Shown one piece after another: positions 1-6,208 of a DNA stretch of 23,893 nucleotides. This stretch comes from JAXHNE01 sp038316995. GTDB taxonomy: Bacteria; Patescibacteriota; Saccharimonadia; Saccharimonadales; JAXHNE01. Under the pieces are notes generated by a model. It had not been told where the DNA came from and searched no databases. It saw only the letters and a program-made list of their open reading frames with translations. The translations under genes were made by a program, and so were the position numbers. The stretch lies in assembly GCA_038316995.1 (NCBI GenBank), contig JBBQAZ010000012.1, positions 1 through 23,893 of the forward strand, read 5' to 3'. Every line of letters begins with the position of its first letter. Position 1 is the stretch's first letter.

Positions 1-384
1 GAAGTCGCTCGACGAGTTTGTGCCAAACCTGGGAGCATGTCACTTCTTAGCGTAAGTGCGCAGTATTATTGGGATGCAAGCCTTGGGACAGAAGTTCCTG
101 CTAAATTTTTTACGCCACCACCAAAGGTAGATTCGCAGACAATTATACTTAAACGCCGTGAAGCACGACTTTTTGGAGATATAGATGAAAAGAAATTCTT
201 TAGAATAGTAAAAGCTGGATTTAGCAATAGGCGCAAAACACTTCTGAATTCCCTTAGCGGTGGATTGCAACTAGGCAAAGATGAAATAAATATTATATTA
301 GAAAAAGCAGAGATTAATCCAACGTGCCGTCCTCAGGAATTATCGCTTACTCAGTGGCATCAGCTCTATAATAGTCTTGATTAA
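1..384 (+). CDS. rsmA: 16S rRNA (adenine1518/1519-N6)-dimethyltransferase RsmA/KsgA, C-terminal part (5' truncated by window)
   Basis: The reading frame is open from base 1 and runs into a TAA at 382-384, so only the last 127 residues are visible; the ATG at 37 is internal. Visible family hallmarks are the segment EVARRVCAKPGS at the left edge, the VPAKFFTPPPKVDS stretch (the F-x-P-x-P-K-V-D-S motif of KsgA) and the helical C-terminal domain with AGFSNRRKTLLNSL. The enzyme dimethylates two adjacent adenines near the 3' end of 16S rRNA, a late step of small-subunit assembly. The SAM-binding Rossmann motifs lie outside the window. The tmRNA promoter starts inside its last codons. The family assignment is firm. 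Confidence 0.93.
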   Translation, partial: EVARRVCAKPGSMSLLSVSAQYYWDASLGTEVPAKFFTPPPKVDSQTIILKRREARLFGDIDEKKFFRIVKAGFSNRRKTLLNSLSGGLQLGKDEINIILEKAEINPTCRPQELSLTQWHQLYNSLD

Positions 385-405
385 ATTATGCATAAGTGGT
401 ATAGT
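377..405 (+). promoter_or_regulatory. sigma70-type promoter of the tmRNA gene
   Basis: A TTGATT -35 box at 377-382 and a TATAGT -10 box at 400-405 are separated by exactly 17 nt. Transcription would start near 411-412, giving a leader of about 27 nt that RNase P would remove to expose the mature tmRNA 5' end at 439. The -35 box overlaps the stop codon region of rsmA. Confidence 0.7.
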
Positions 406-526
406 GTAGATATCCGCATATTGCGGGGTATTTGATATGGGGCTGACTTTAAGCTCGACGCCATGAACTTTAACAGTTAGATCAGCAGGTCGCTTACTCA
501 GCGTTATAGGGTAAACACAACTAGAT

Positions 527-595
527 GCAAAATCTTTTGTAAACCGCGTTGCAAGCATGTTCACCATGCCTGCATTCGCACCAGCTGTAGCTTAA
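527..595 (+). other. tmRNA-encoded proteolysis tag reading frame
   Basis: This frame lies inside the tmRNA. Resume codon GCA is at 527-529, followed by 21 further sense codons and TAA at 593-595. The tag starts A-K-S-F-V-N-R-V and ends P-A-F-A-P-A-V-A, a hydrophobic Ala-rich C-terminus of the kind ClpXP-type proteases recognise. The upstream TAGAT matches the spacing of the E. coli UAGUC element before the resume codon. At 22 residues the tag is about twice the length of the E. coli one. Confidence 0.8.
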
Positions 596-799
596 TTGTC
601 TTCAGCCGCTTTAGTTTTGGTATCTGACAGAAACTATAAGCGCTATATTTCAGATTGCTCGATTGCAAGAATCCATAGTAATCGTTAAGTCTTTTGGATA
701 ACCTCGTTTACTTTTTTGATTGTTTATATGTAAATGAGTATTTAAGCAATCTAAACCTGTAGGACAGACTAACTGTAATTCTAGCGGACCCGGAGGGCA

Positions 800-819
800 G
801 TGCTCCGGCAGCTCCACCA
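800..819 (+). repeat. 20-bp direct repeat, left copy (tmRNA 3' end)
   Basis: The 20-mer GTGCTCCGGCAGCTCCACCA is identical to bases 974-993. It covers the 3' T-stem, the acceptor strand and CCA. Duplication of a tmRNA 3' end is the usual footprint of integrase-mediated insertion (attL). Confidence 0.85.
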
Positions 820-827
820 AGAAAAGT

Positions 828-853
828 GCCTTAGCTTTAGCTAGGGCCTTTTT
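828..853 (+). terminator. intrinsic terminator after tmRNA
   Basis: An 8-bp stem (828-835 with 840-847; GCCTTAGC against GCTAGGGC with one G-T pair) has a TTTA tetraloop and is followed at once by CTTTTT (848-853). Flanking A- and T-tracts (822-825, 849-853) make it bidirectional in form. It begins 9 nt after the CCA at 819. Confidence 0.75.
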
Positions 854-932
854 CTTGGTTGAAGTTCGGACACTGCCCGCGAGGGCGAGAACTGCCAGTG
901 GGAGTTTGAGTTTTCCATGCTTGCCCTGCGAG

Positions 933-948
933 CCCGGCAGCTGCCGGG
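933..948. repeat. perfect 16-bp palindrome
   Basis: CCCGGCAGCTGCCGGG reads the same on both strands. Its half contains GGCAGCT, also found in the acceptor end of the flanking direct repeats. It could be a protein-binding site or a cruciform at an integration scar. Confidence 0.6.
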
Positions 949-973
949 TTGTCGAGCAGCTAAATAAAGGTTC

Positions 974-993
974 GTGCTCCGGCAGCTCCACCA
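974..993 (+). repeat. 20-bp direct repeat, right copy (tmRNA 3' end fragment)
   Basis: Exact copy of 800-819, 174 bp downstream. It is preceded by TTC (971-973), giving the TTCGTGC loop expected in an intact T-arm, but the matching 5' T-stem is not next to it. Confidence 0.85.
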
Positions 994-997
994 TTAA

Positions 998-1026
998 AAA
1001 TAACCAAACTTCTTTTTCGGTTATTT
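998..1026. terminator. possible A/T-rich bidirectional terminator
   Basis: AAATAACC (998-1005) pairs perfectly with GGTTATTT (1019-1026) around a 13-nt loop, followed by CATTTT. The stem is A/T-rich and the U-tract poor, so its strength is doubtful. It could be the original tmRNA terminator, displaced by the insert. Confidence 0.35.
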
Positions 1027-1039
1027 CATTTTAACTTGT

Positions 1040-1045
1040 TACAAT
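1040..1045 (+). promoter_or_regulatory. -10 box for a leaderless transcript
   Basis: TACAAT lies 6 nt before the ATG at 1052, so transcription should start at or next to the start codon. No good -35 box is seen, and there is no Shine-Dalgarno sequence. Confidence 0.55.
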
Positions 1046-1051
1046 AGTGTA

Positions 1052-2035
1052 ATGATTAAACGTACACTTAGTTTTTTACTTGTTCTTAGTTTTATGTTGG
1101 CTATTAGTGCGCCTACTGCCTTTGCTGCAAAGCCTGAACACGCTGGCGGTAGTAAGCCTGGCGGCGGAGGCGGCGATACAGGAGGAACGGTGAGCACCAT
1201 TGGATACGACATATCTTACCCTCAATGCGGTAGCAAACGGCTACCAAAAGACCATGCATTTGGTATTGTGGGCGTAAACGGCGGCAGAACAACCGATGCT
1301 AATAAGTGTCTTAGTGAGCAGCTAAAATGGGCAGCAAGTGCCACAGGTAGCACCGGACAAGACAAGGCGCAACTGTATGTAAACACGGCCAATCCAGGGG
1401 AAGTGCTTGAGCAGTATAGTGTTAGTACTTGGCCTATTAATAACATTGATATTCGTGGAAACGATAGCTTGAATAACGAAAACGCACTATTTAAAAACCC
1501 GTATGGTGCGTGCGCTACTAACGCAGGTAACTATAGAGGCTACGTTAACGATATGGCGTGTTCGTGGCAGTATGGCTGGAACCGTGCGGTTGAGACAGTT
1601 GATAACTTCTTTAAACCAGCAGCCCGGGCTGCCAGAATGTCAGACAAAGTGTCTGATTACGCATGGTGGTTAGATGTAGAGACAATGAACTCATGGCAAC
1701 AGGAATATGGAGCCGATGGCGCACAGGACCCAGAAGGTTTGGCTAAAAACACCGCAACGCTTGAGGGAATGGCGCAGTTTTATACATCTCAAAACGCTAA
1801 AAAAGTAGGGATATATTCGACTGGTTATCAATGGGGTCGAATTACTGGATCTACTGTTGAAGATGGCTTGGCAGGACAAAACTTACGCGGATTAGATAGT
1901 TGGCTAGCTGGAGCATTTGACGAAGCAGAGGCACGCAGTCGTTGCATACCTTCAAATGGATTGACACCCGGTAGCGCTGTTTCATTGGTTCAGTTTGTTC
2001 ACAAGAACCTAGATCATAACGTTTCTTGCCTATAA
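1052..2035 (+). CDS. secreted glycoside hydrolase family 25/DUF1906-like (lysozyme-like) protein
   Basis: The 327-residue product begins with a clear signal peptide: Lys-Arg, a hydrophobic core and cleavage around AFA-A near residue 26. A Gly-rich linker (about 30-46) follows, then a TIM-barrel-like domain. Features resembling GH25 or DUF1906 glycoside hydrolases are GYDISYPQCG at the domain start, the acidic strand WWLDVET near residue 210 (a D-x-E pair as in GH25 active sites) and VGIYSTGYQW (a Y-S strand). Six or more Cys residues suggest disulfides outside the cell. A likely role is cleavage of peptidoglycan or another wall polymer of the cell itself or of a host, which is inference. It starts leaderless behind a -10 box. 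The exact family is uncertain. Confidence 0.7.
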   Translation: MIKRTLSFLLVLSFMLAISAPTAFAAKPEHAGGSKPGGGGGDTGGTVSTIGYDISYPQCGSKRLPKDHAFGIVGVNGGRTTDANKCLSEQLKWAASATGSTGQDKAQLYVNTANPGEVLEQYSVSTWPINNIDIRGNDSLNNENALFKNPYGACATNAGNYRGYVNDMACSWQYGWNRAVETVDNFFKPAARAARMSDKVSDYAWWLDVETMNSWQQEYGADGAQDPEGLAKNTATLEGMAQFYTSQNAKKVGIYSTGYQWGRITGSTVEDGLAGQNLRGLDSWLAGAFDEAEARSRCIPSNGLTPGSAVSLVQFVHKNLDHNVSCL

Positions 2036-2188
2036 TTCGAAATTATATTTAATTGCATATTTTGTTGCTAAGTTTTATTTGTTGAAGTGCACGGAATACC
2101 ACCCCTTTAGCGTGTAATAAATATTACAGCTGCTCTAGATTAAATATTTTATACTTGAGTAGTATAGAAATATAAATAGGAGGAAGTC

Positions 2189-2260
2189 ATGGGTAGAAGT
2201 ACCATCATAACCATATTAGCCATCATAGGATTGATTGCTGTATTGACATTTATATTTTAG
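2189..2260 (+). CDS. 23-residue single-pass membrane peptide
   Basis: A short ORF with a strong Shine-Dalgarno sequence AGGAGG (2178-2183), 5 nt before the ATG. The product starts MGRST and is then almost entirely hydrophobic (Ile, Leu, Ala, Val, Phe), ending TFIF, so it is a single membrane helix with almost no soluble part. It lies alone between the lysozyme-like gene and typA. A TATACT box at 2150-2155 could drive it. Such peptides can be toxins or modulators of membrane complexes, but the sequence does not say which. The ribosome-binding site is the main support for it being real, since most nearby genes lack one that good. The rest of the gap (2036-2188) shows only an imperfect palindrome at 2114-2127. 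Confidence 0.5.
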   Translation: MGRSTIITILAIIGLIAVLTFIF

Positions 2261-2297
2261 TCGATAAACATCTTTAGTATCAGGAGCCCATTTCTGG

Positions 2298-2303
2298 TAT
2301 AAT
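2298..2303 (+). promoter_or_regulatory. -10 box upstream of typA leader
   Basis: TATAAT lies 63 nt before the typA ATG. Transcription would begin near 2310, just ahead of the hairpin at 2320-2348. No convincing -35 box was found. Confidence 0.5.
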
Positions 2304-2319
2304 AGGATTCAAAGTAAGG

Positions 2320-2354
2320 GCGCTTGCCACCACTTAAACGGCAAGCGCATTTTT
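2320..2354 (+). terminator. intrinsic terminator or attenuator in the typA leader
   Basis: A perfect 9-bp GC-rich stem, GCGCTTGCC (2320-2328) with GGCAAGCGC (2340-2348), an 11-nt loop and then ATTTTT (2349-2354). It sits between the TATAAT at 2298 and the typA start at 2367. It would either end transcripts from upstream or attenuate typA itself. Confidence 0.6.
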
Positions 2355-2366
2355 ATTGTAAACATT

Positions 2367-4199
2367 ATGGATACAAAACAAGACCCAACCAAGATTCGTA
2401 ACATCGCAATTATTGCGCATGTTGACCATGGAAAGACAACGCTTGTAGATGGGCTACTAAAACAATCACAAACATTCCGTGACAATCAAGCAGAAATGAG
2501 CCAAGAACTGATCATGGACAGTGGCGATCAAGAAAAAGAACGCGGTATTACAATTACTGCAAAAGTTACTGCAGTGCAACATGGCGATTATAGAATAAAC
2601 ATAATCGACACTCCTGGTCACGCCGATTTCAGCGGTGAAGTTGAACGAACTCTGAACATGGCGGATGGTTGTATTTTGATTGTTGACGCCCAAGAAGGTC
2701 CGATGCCGCAAACAAAATTCGTACTTAGCAAAGCATTGGCATCAGAACTGAAGCCAATTGTTATTATTAACAAAATTGATAAACCAGCTAGTAGAATCAA
2801 AGAAGTTGAAGACGAACTTGCAGACTTGTTTTTGGAACTTGCTGTTCACGAAGACCAACTACATTATCCAGTTTATTATGCCATTGGACGCGAAGGTAAA
2901 GCCTGGGAAGCGATTCCTGAAAATCCAGAGTCTGATGCAGATCTAGAGATTGTATTTGATGCAATTACAACACACGTTCCTGCTCCTCATGTTGAGGCCA
3001 ATAAACCTTTTCAAATGCTTGTGACTGCTCTTGCCTGGGACACATATAAAGGTAAGTATGCAATTGGACGGGTAACCAGAGGATCTATCAAACCTGCCGA
3101 CCAAGTCATGCTCATGAAAAAAGATGGAACTCAGCAAAAAGCTAAAGTCGACATGGTTTATATGAGTCATGGTGTTGCCAAGTTTGAAGTACCAGGTGGA
3201 ATAGCCGGTGATATCGTCCAGCTTACTGGTGTTGGCGGCGCTCAAATTGGTGAAACGATCTGTGACGCCAATGATCCAGAAGCACTTCCGGTCATGGAAG
3301 TTGAAGCACCAACGCTTAAGATTTATCTAGGACCAAACACCAGCCCAATGAAGGGTCAAGAAGCAGAATTTAACACGAGTCGACAAATTAAAGAACGACT
3401 GGATAAAGAGCTTGAGATAAATGTAGGCTTGCGTGTGGAAGAAAACGGGATTGGATTTAATGTGTCAGGGCGTGGGGAACTGCACCTTAGTGTCTTGATT
3501 GAGACTATGCGCCGCGAAGGCTTTGAGTTTGAAGTAGGGCGACCACAAGTAGTGACGCGCATGAAAGATGGCGTAGAAGAAGAACCAACAGAGGAGCTGA
3601 TTATTGAAGTGCCAGCGGAGCACGTTGGAACAATCCAGATGGAACTTGGGAAGCGCCGTGCAACACTTACGGAACAGTTTGCTAATAACAAAGGCACAAC
3701 AAAGTTAATTTATGAATTACCAACCAGGGCACTGCTAGGTCTCCGTAATATCTTGATGACTCAGACAAAAGGGACGGTTATTATGAACTCACTCGTACTT
3801 GGATATCAACCAAAAGGTGCACCGCTTGAACAACTTCGTAACGGAGTTTTGATTGCTTTTGAAGCAGGTACCACTACGCCGTATTCACTACAAACAGCTG
3901 AAGAACGTGGCACAGTCTACGTTGAAGCAGGTGCAAAAGTATACGCGGGGCAAATAGTCGGGCTAAACAAGCGCCAGGACGACCTCGAAATGAACGTATG
4001 TAAAGCAAAACACCTTACCAATATGCGTAGTAGTTCAAGTGATGGAGTTGTGCAGTTAACGCCGCCAACAATTTTGAGCCTAGAAGAGAGCTTGGATTTT
4101 ATAGAAAACGATGAACTATTAGAGGTGACACCAAAATCATTACGTCTACGTAAAAGTGAACTCGATCCAAGCAAGCGCAAGCGCGCCAAAAAACAGTAA
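2367..4199 (+). CDS. typA: ribosome-associated translational GTPase TypA/BipA
   Basis: The 610-residue protein has full family length. G-domain motifs are all present: AHVDHGKTT (17-25), RGITI (59-63), DTPGH (81-85) and NKID (135-138). Elongation-factor-like domains II, III and V follow, then the BipA-specific C-terminal domain (with NMRSSSSDG near residue 555) and a basic tail ending KRKRAKKQ. BipA binds the 70S ribosome at the EF-G site and helps 50S assembly and adaptation to stress such as low temperature. No Shine-Dalgarno sequence precedes the ATG. The leader contains a terminator-like hairpin, so expression may be attenuated. Nothing is missing from the catalytic core. Confidence 0.96.
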   Translation: MDTKQDPTKIRNIAIIAHVDHGKTTLVDGLLKQSQTFRDNQAEMSQELIMDSGDQEKERGITITAKVTAVQHGDYRINIIDTPGHADFSGEVERTLNMADGCILIVDAQEGPMPQTKFVLSKALASELKPIVIINKIDKPASRIKEVEDELADLFLELAVHEDQLHYPVYYAIGREGKAWEAIPENPESDADLEIVFDAITTHVPAPHVEANKPFQMLVTALAWDTYKGKYAIGRVTRGSIKPADQVMLMKKDGTQQKAKVDMVYMSHGVAKFEVPGGIAGDIVQLTGVGGAQIGETICDANDPEALPVMEVEAPTLKIYLGPNTSPMKGQEAEFNTSRQIKERLDKELEINVGLRVEENGIGFNVSGRGELHLSVLIETMRREGFEFEVGRPQVVTRMKDGVEEEPTEELIIEVPAEHVGTIQMELGKRRATLTEQFANNKGTTKLIYELPTRALLGLRNILMTQTKGTVIMNSLVLGYQPKGAPLEQLRNGVLIAFEAGTTTPYSLQTAEERGTVYVEAGAKVYAGQIVGLNKRQDDLEMNVCKAKHLTNMRSSSSDGVVQLTPPTILSLEESLDFIENDELLEVTPKSLRLRKSELDPSKRKRAKKQ

Positions 4200-4210
4200 G
4201 AACAGTACGC

Positions 4211-4216
4211 TACAAT
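4211..4216 (+). promoter_or_regulatory. -10 box for the alpha/beta hydrolase gene
   Basis: TACAAT, 8 nt before the ATG at 4225, with no Shine-Dalgarno sequence between them. This favours 4225 over the in-frame upstream ATG at 4156, which lies inside typA. Confidence 0.5.
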
Positions 4217-4224
4217 ACACAGTA

Positions 4225-5013
4225 ATGATTAAGTTGTTTTACAAGATAGAAGGAAGGGGTGGGCCAGTAGTCTTACTACATGGAATGGCAGCGTCACATC
4301 GTTACTGGTACAAAGTTGTTGATAGATTAGCTCCTTATGCACGAGTACTTAGAGTAGATTTGCTTGGATTCGGGCGGTCTCCAAAGCCCGATGATGCAAA
4401 TTACACTATCGCTGAACACGTAAGTGCAATAAAAAATAGTGTTACTGCATCTAAAATAACAACACCGTTTTTATTGGCTGGTCATTCCATGGGTGCGATT
4501 TTAGCGGCAGAATATGCTCGAGCATACCCAGATGATGTCGATAAAATTGCAATGATTAACACTCCGCTTTATAAAAACGCTGTCGAAGCTAACAAGGGAG
4601 TGACAAACGGTTCAAGGCTGCGAAGATTATTCTATTTCGGATCAGTGTCAAAATTTATCTGCGGAATAGTGTGTAAATTGCCAAAAAGTGTGAGCAAAAA
4701 ACTGTACATGATGCACGAACAAGATGTTGATAGCAGTATCGAAGAAGACATAGCAGATCATACGTATCGTTCTTACAGCCGATCAATGGAACATGTGATA
4801 CTACAGAATGACACCATGAAAAATTTGGACAAGATTAAAACTAAATTATTGTTAGTTATTGGAGTTAGCGATGATCCGATAGCTGTTGGTAATTCACGAC
4901 ATATTTCACAGAAGCTTGGAATTAAAAGCCTTGAAATCGCGGGTAGTCATGGCCTTCCGCTTGAGACACCAAACAAGATTGCTTCTGCTATTCTGGATCA
5001 CGCAGAAAAGTAA
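4225..5013 (+). CDS. alpha/beta hydrolase fold protein
   Basis: The 262-residue product begins MIKLFYKIEGRGGPVVLLHG. It shows the oxyanion loop HG (19-20), the nucleophile elbow GHSMG with Ser88, a probable acid Asp at 216 or 217 (GVSDDP) and catalytic His242 (GSHGLP). A helical cap region lies between residues about 115 and 200. This is the standard catalytic triad of serine hydrolases such as esterases, lipases and C-C hydrolases; the substrate cannot be told. There is no signal peptide or membrane segment, so it is cytoplasmic. The start was chosen from the -10 box just upstream. The frame also opens at 4156 within typA, which would add an unlikely Ser/Asn-rich extension. Confidence 0.88.
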   Translation: MIKLFYKIEGRGGPVVLLHGMAASHRYWYKVVDRLAPYARVLRVDLLGFGRSPKPDDANYTIAEHVSAIKNSVTASKITTPFLLAGHSMGAILAAEYARAYPDDVDKIAMINTPLYKNAVEANKGVTNGSRLRRLFYFGSVSKFICGIVCKLPKSVSKKLYMMHEQDVDSSIEEDIADHTYRSYSRSMEHVILQNDTMKNLDKIKTKLLLVIGVSDDPIAVGNSRHISQKLGIKSLEIAGSHGLPLETPNKIASAILDHAEK

Positions 5014-5034
5014 CCCATTTCGTTTTAAGCTATG

Positions 5035-5040
5035 TATAAT
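5035..5040 (+). promoter_or_regulatory. -10 box for the amidase gene (leaderless)
   Basis: Perfect TATAAT, 6 nt before the ATG at 5047, with no room for a ribosome-binding site. No clear -35 box. Confidence 0.6.
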
Positions 5041-5046
5041 TAATTC

Positions 5047-6186
5047 ATGGAAAAAGATCCGTCAAATGGACGGGTGGGCGAAAATACTCTTGAGCAGATT
5101 AATGATTTTTTGTCTCGAAGAGAATTTGTAAGTGGTGCATTTGCCATTACTGGCTCTGTGTTTTTGCAGGGAATTGGAGCAGTAATTGCTAAAAAAGAAT
5201 CAAGAGACGAAGGTTCTATAAGAACTGCTCATGAAGCACACTCTGAGATTTTGTTTGATAAAAACGCCTGTGCACCGCAAAATGTTTGCGAAATATCCCC
5301 AACCACCGTTCCAGAAACACCTGTTACGACAACGACTGCGGTCCCGCCACCTACAACTAGTACCACTACAACCCTTGCTCCGCCTCCTGAAACAATTCCA
5401 CCACCACCCCCGCCTGAGTTAAAAAGCGCCGAAACAATTCGTAGACCATACGAGTACTTACTAGAGAACGAGGAAGCGATCTTTACTCATTTCCCGTCAC
5501 TTGAAGATTTGAGCATTAATTTTGGGTCATCAAAAAATCTGTATGGTCACTTGGAGCGTCAATTGGAGCATATTAGTATGCTTGGTAGTGCCGTGCAGCT
5601 AGACGCTGAAGAGTTCCGGGGTTTCAAAATAGACATGAGCCTCGCTAATACATTTCTCGATAAAGGGACGACACCCATAAAAGCAGTTTTATGGCATTGG
5701 ACCGCACGGCCAGTAGATGTCCATTCACTTGCTAATGGCTTGAAGGCAAAAGGTCTTGGGGTGCAAAATTATGTTCATTTTGATGGGACAGCCTACCAAC
5801 TCACCCCGACAAACTCCCACTATCAAGACCATGCCTTGGGTCTGAGTAGTTTTACTGCTGGTATTGAAATATATTCATCAGATGATCTTGGGGACAATAT
5901 CCCGCTGCTTTCTTATACTCCTGAGGCAGTTAAATCTGCGCTCTATGTTGCAGCTCACATCATGGAAGAAGTTGGCTTGGAGGCAAACAGGAAGACGCTA
6001 CTAAGTCATCATTTCGCAGATTTAGTGCTTGTTAATCCGTACTATGACCCAACTACTGGCGTATTCAACCCAATAGAGGGGCACTCCCCACCATCCATTA
6101 GAAAACACGATGCTGTCCAGAATTTAATGGATATGTTGCTGCCAAAATTACAAACGTTACAGACAGAACTTCGGGCAAAAGAGTAG
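5047..6186 (+). CDS. exported N-acetylmuramoyl-L-alanine amidase (Amidase_2-like) with twin-arginine-like signal
   Basis: A 379-residue protein. Residues 23-28 (SRREFV) fit the twin-arginine consensus and are followed by a hydrophobic stretch to about 48. A Thr/Pro-rich linker (about 85-124) precedes the catalytic part. The domain resembles Amidase_2/AmpD/PGRP enzymes: AVLWHWTARP with His217 as probable first zinc ligand, NYVHFDGTAYQL, LLSHHFADL with His321/322, and IRKHD with Asp355 near the end. Such enzymes cut the bond between MurNAc and the stem peptide of peptidoglycan. Export implies action on the cell wall of the cell itself or of a host. The middle region (about 128-200) is not recognised. 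The precise substrate and the Tat dependence are inference. Confidence 0.75.
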   Translation: MEKDPSNGRVGENTLEQINDFLSRREFVSGAFAITGSVFLQGIGAVIAKKESRDEGSIRTAHEAHSEILFDKNACAPQNVCEISPTTVPETPVTTTTAVPPPTTSTTTTLAPPPETIPPPPPPELKSAETIRRPYEYLLENEEAIFTHFPSLEDLSINFGSSKNLYGHLERQLEHISMLGSAVQLDAEEFRGFKIDMSLANTFLDKGTTPIKAVLWHWTARPVDVHSLANGLKAKGLGVQNYVHFDGTAYQLTPTNSHYQDHALGLSSFTAGIEIYSSDDLGDNIPLLSYTPEAVKSALYVAAHIMEEVGLEANRKTLLSHHFADLVLVNPYYDPTTGVFNPIEGHSPPSIRKHDAVQNLMDMLLPKLQTLQTELRAKE

Positions 6187-6196
6187 ATTTCTCTAG

Positions 6197-6202
6197 TATA
6201 CT
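6197..6202 (+). promoter_or_regulatory. -10 box for the sugar dehydrogenase operon (leaderless)
   Basis: TATACT, 6 nt before the ATG at 6209. No Shine-Dalgarno sequence fits between them. Confidence 0.55.
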
Positions 6203-6208
6203 GTTGTT

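Larger units (their letters stand above)
439..819 (+). ncRNA. ssrA: tmRNA (transfer-messenger RNA), one-piece
   Basis: The RNA rescues ribosomes stalled on broken mRNAs and adds a degradation tag. The 5' end GGGGCTG (439-445) followed by ACTTTAAGCTCGACG resembles the conserved bacterial tmRNA start. It pairs with CAGCTCC (809-815), followed by discriminator A and an encoded CCA (817-819). The length of 381 nt is typical. A long-range P2-like helix is visible: ACAGTTAG (473-480) pairs with CTAACTGT (769-776). TAGAT lies directly before a GCA resume codon at 527, and the tag frame ends in Ala-Val-Ala-TAA. The T-arm is odd: stem CCGGA (790-794) and TCCGG (804-808) enclose GGGCAGTGC instead of the usual TTCRA loop. 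A second copy of the 3' end lies at 974-993. An alternative is that the functional 3' end is 993 after removal of 795-970. Confidence 0.92.
795..878. repeat. long imperfect inverted repeat around the tmRNA terminator
   Basis: GGGCAGTG (795-802) pairs with CACTGCCC (871-878), TCCG (804-807) with CGGA (867-870), and CCAAGAAAA (817-825) with TTTTCTTGG (850-858). The terminator hairpin sits at the centre. One arm contains the acceptor strand and CCA of the tmRNA, so this fold would compete with the tRNA-like domain. Confidence 0.65.
795..970 (+). other. inserted hairpin-rich segment interrupting the tmRNA T-arm
   Basis: Joining 794 to 971 directly would give CCGGA-TTCGTGC-TCCGG-CAGCTCC-ACCA, a regular 5-bp T-stem with a 7-nt loop starting TTC, followed by the acceptor strand. 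The 176 bp in between therefore look inserted exactly at the T-loop. The left part of the insert carries its own copy of the acceptor end, so a CCA terminus exists at 819 as well as at 993. Contents are an 84-nt imperfect hairpin (795-878) with an intrinsic terminator at its tip, a GCCC/GGGC hairpin and a perfect 16-bp palindrome. No coding potential is convincing. It may be an integration scar at a tmRNA attachment site, a small mobile hairpin element or an intron-like insert. Confidence 0.5.

Noticed and set aside
795..970. Group I intron in the tmRNA T-loop
   Set aside because: Position and the final G at 970 are suggestive, but the exon before it ends in A rather than U, I see no P7/G-binding core, the segment is very short and it contains a strong intrinsic terminator. 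Kept only as an alternative in the findings.
650..994. 114-codon minus-strand ORF
   Set aside because: It runs antisense through the tmRNA and its hairpin insert; the repeated VELPEH in its translation is only the 20-bp direct repeat read backwards.
2320..2348. tRNA or riboswitch before typA
   Set aside because: Only a single hairpin with a T-run is present; no cloverleaf or known riboswitch core.
4156..4224. Upstream start for the alpha/beta hydrolase
   Set aside because: It lies inside typA and gives a Ser/Asn/Lys-rich extension unlike the family; a -10 box points to 4225.
5231..5422. 63-codon ORF within the amidase linker
   Set aside because: Alternate frame of the Pro/Thr-rich linker; basic low-complexity translation and no ribosome-binding site.
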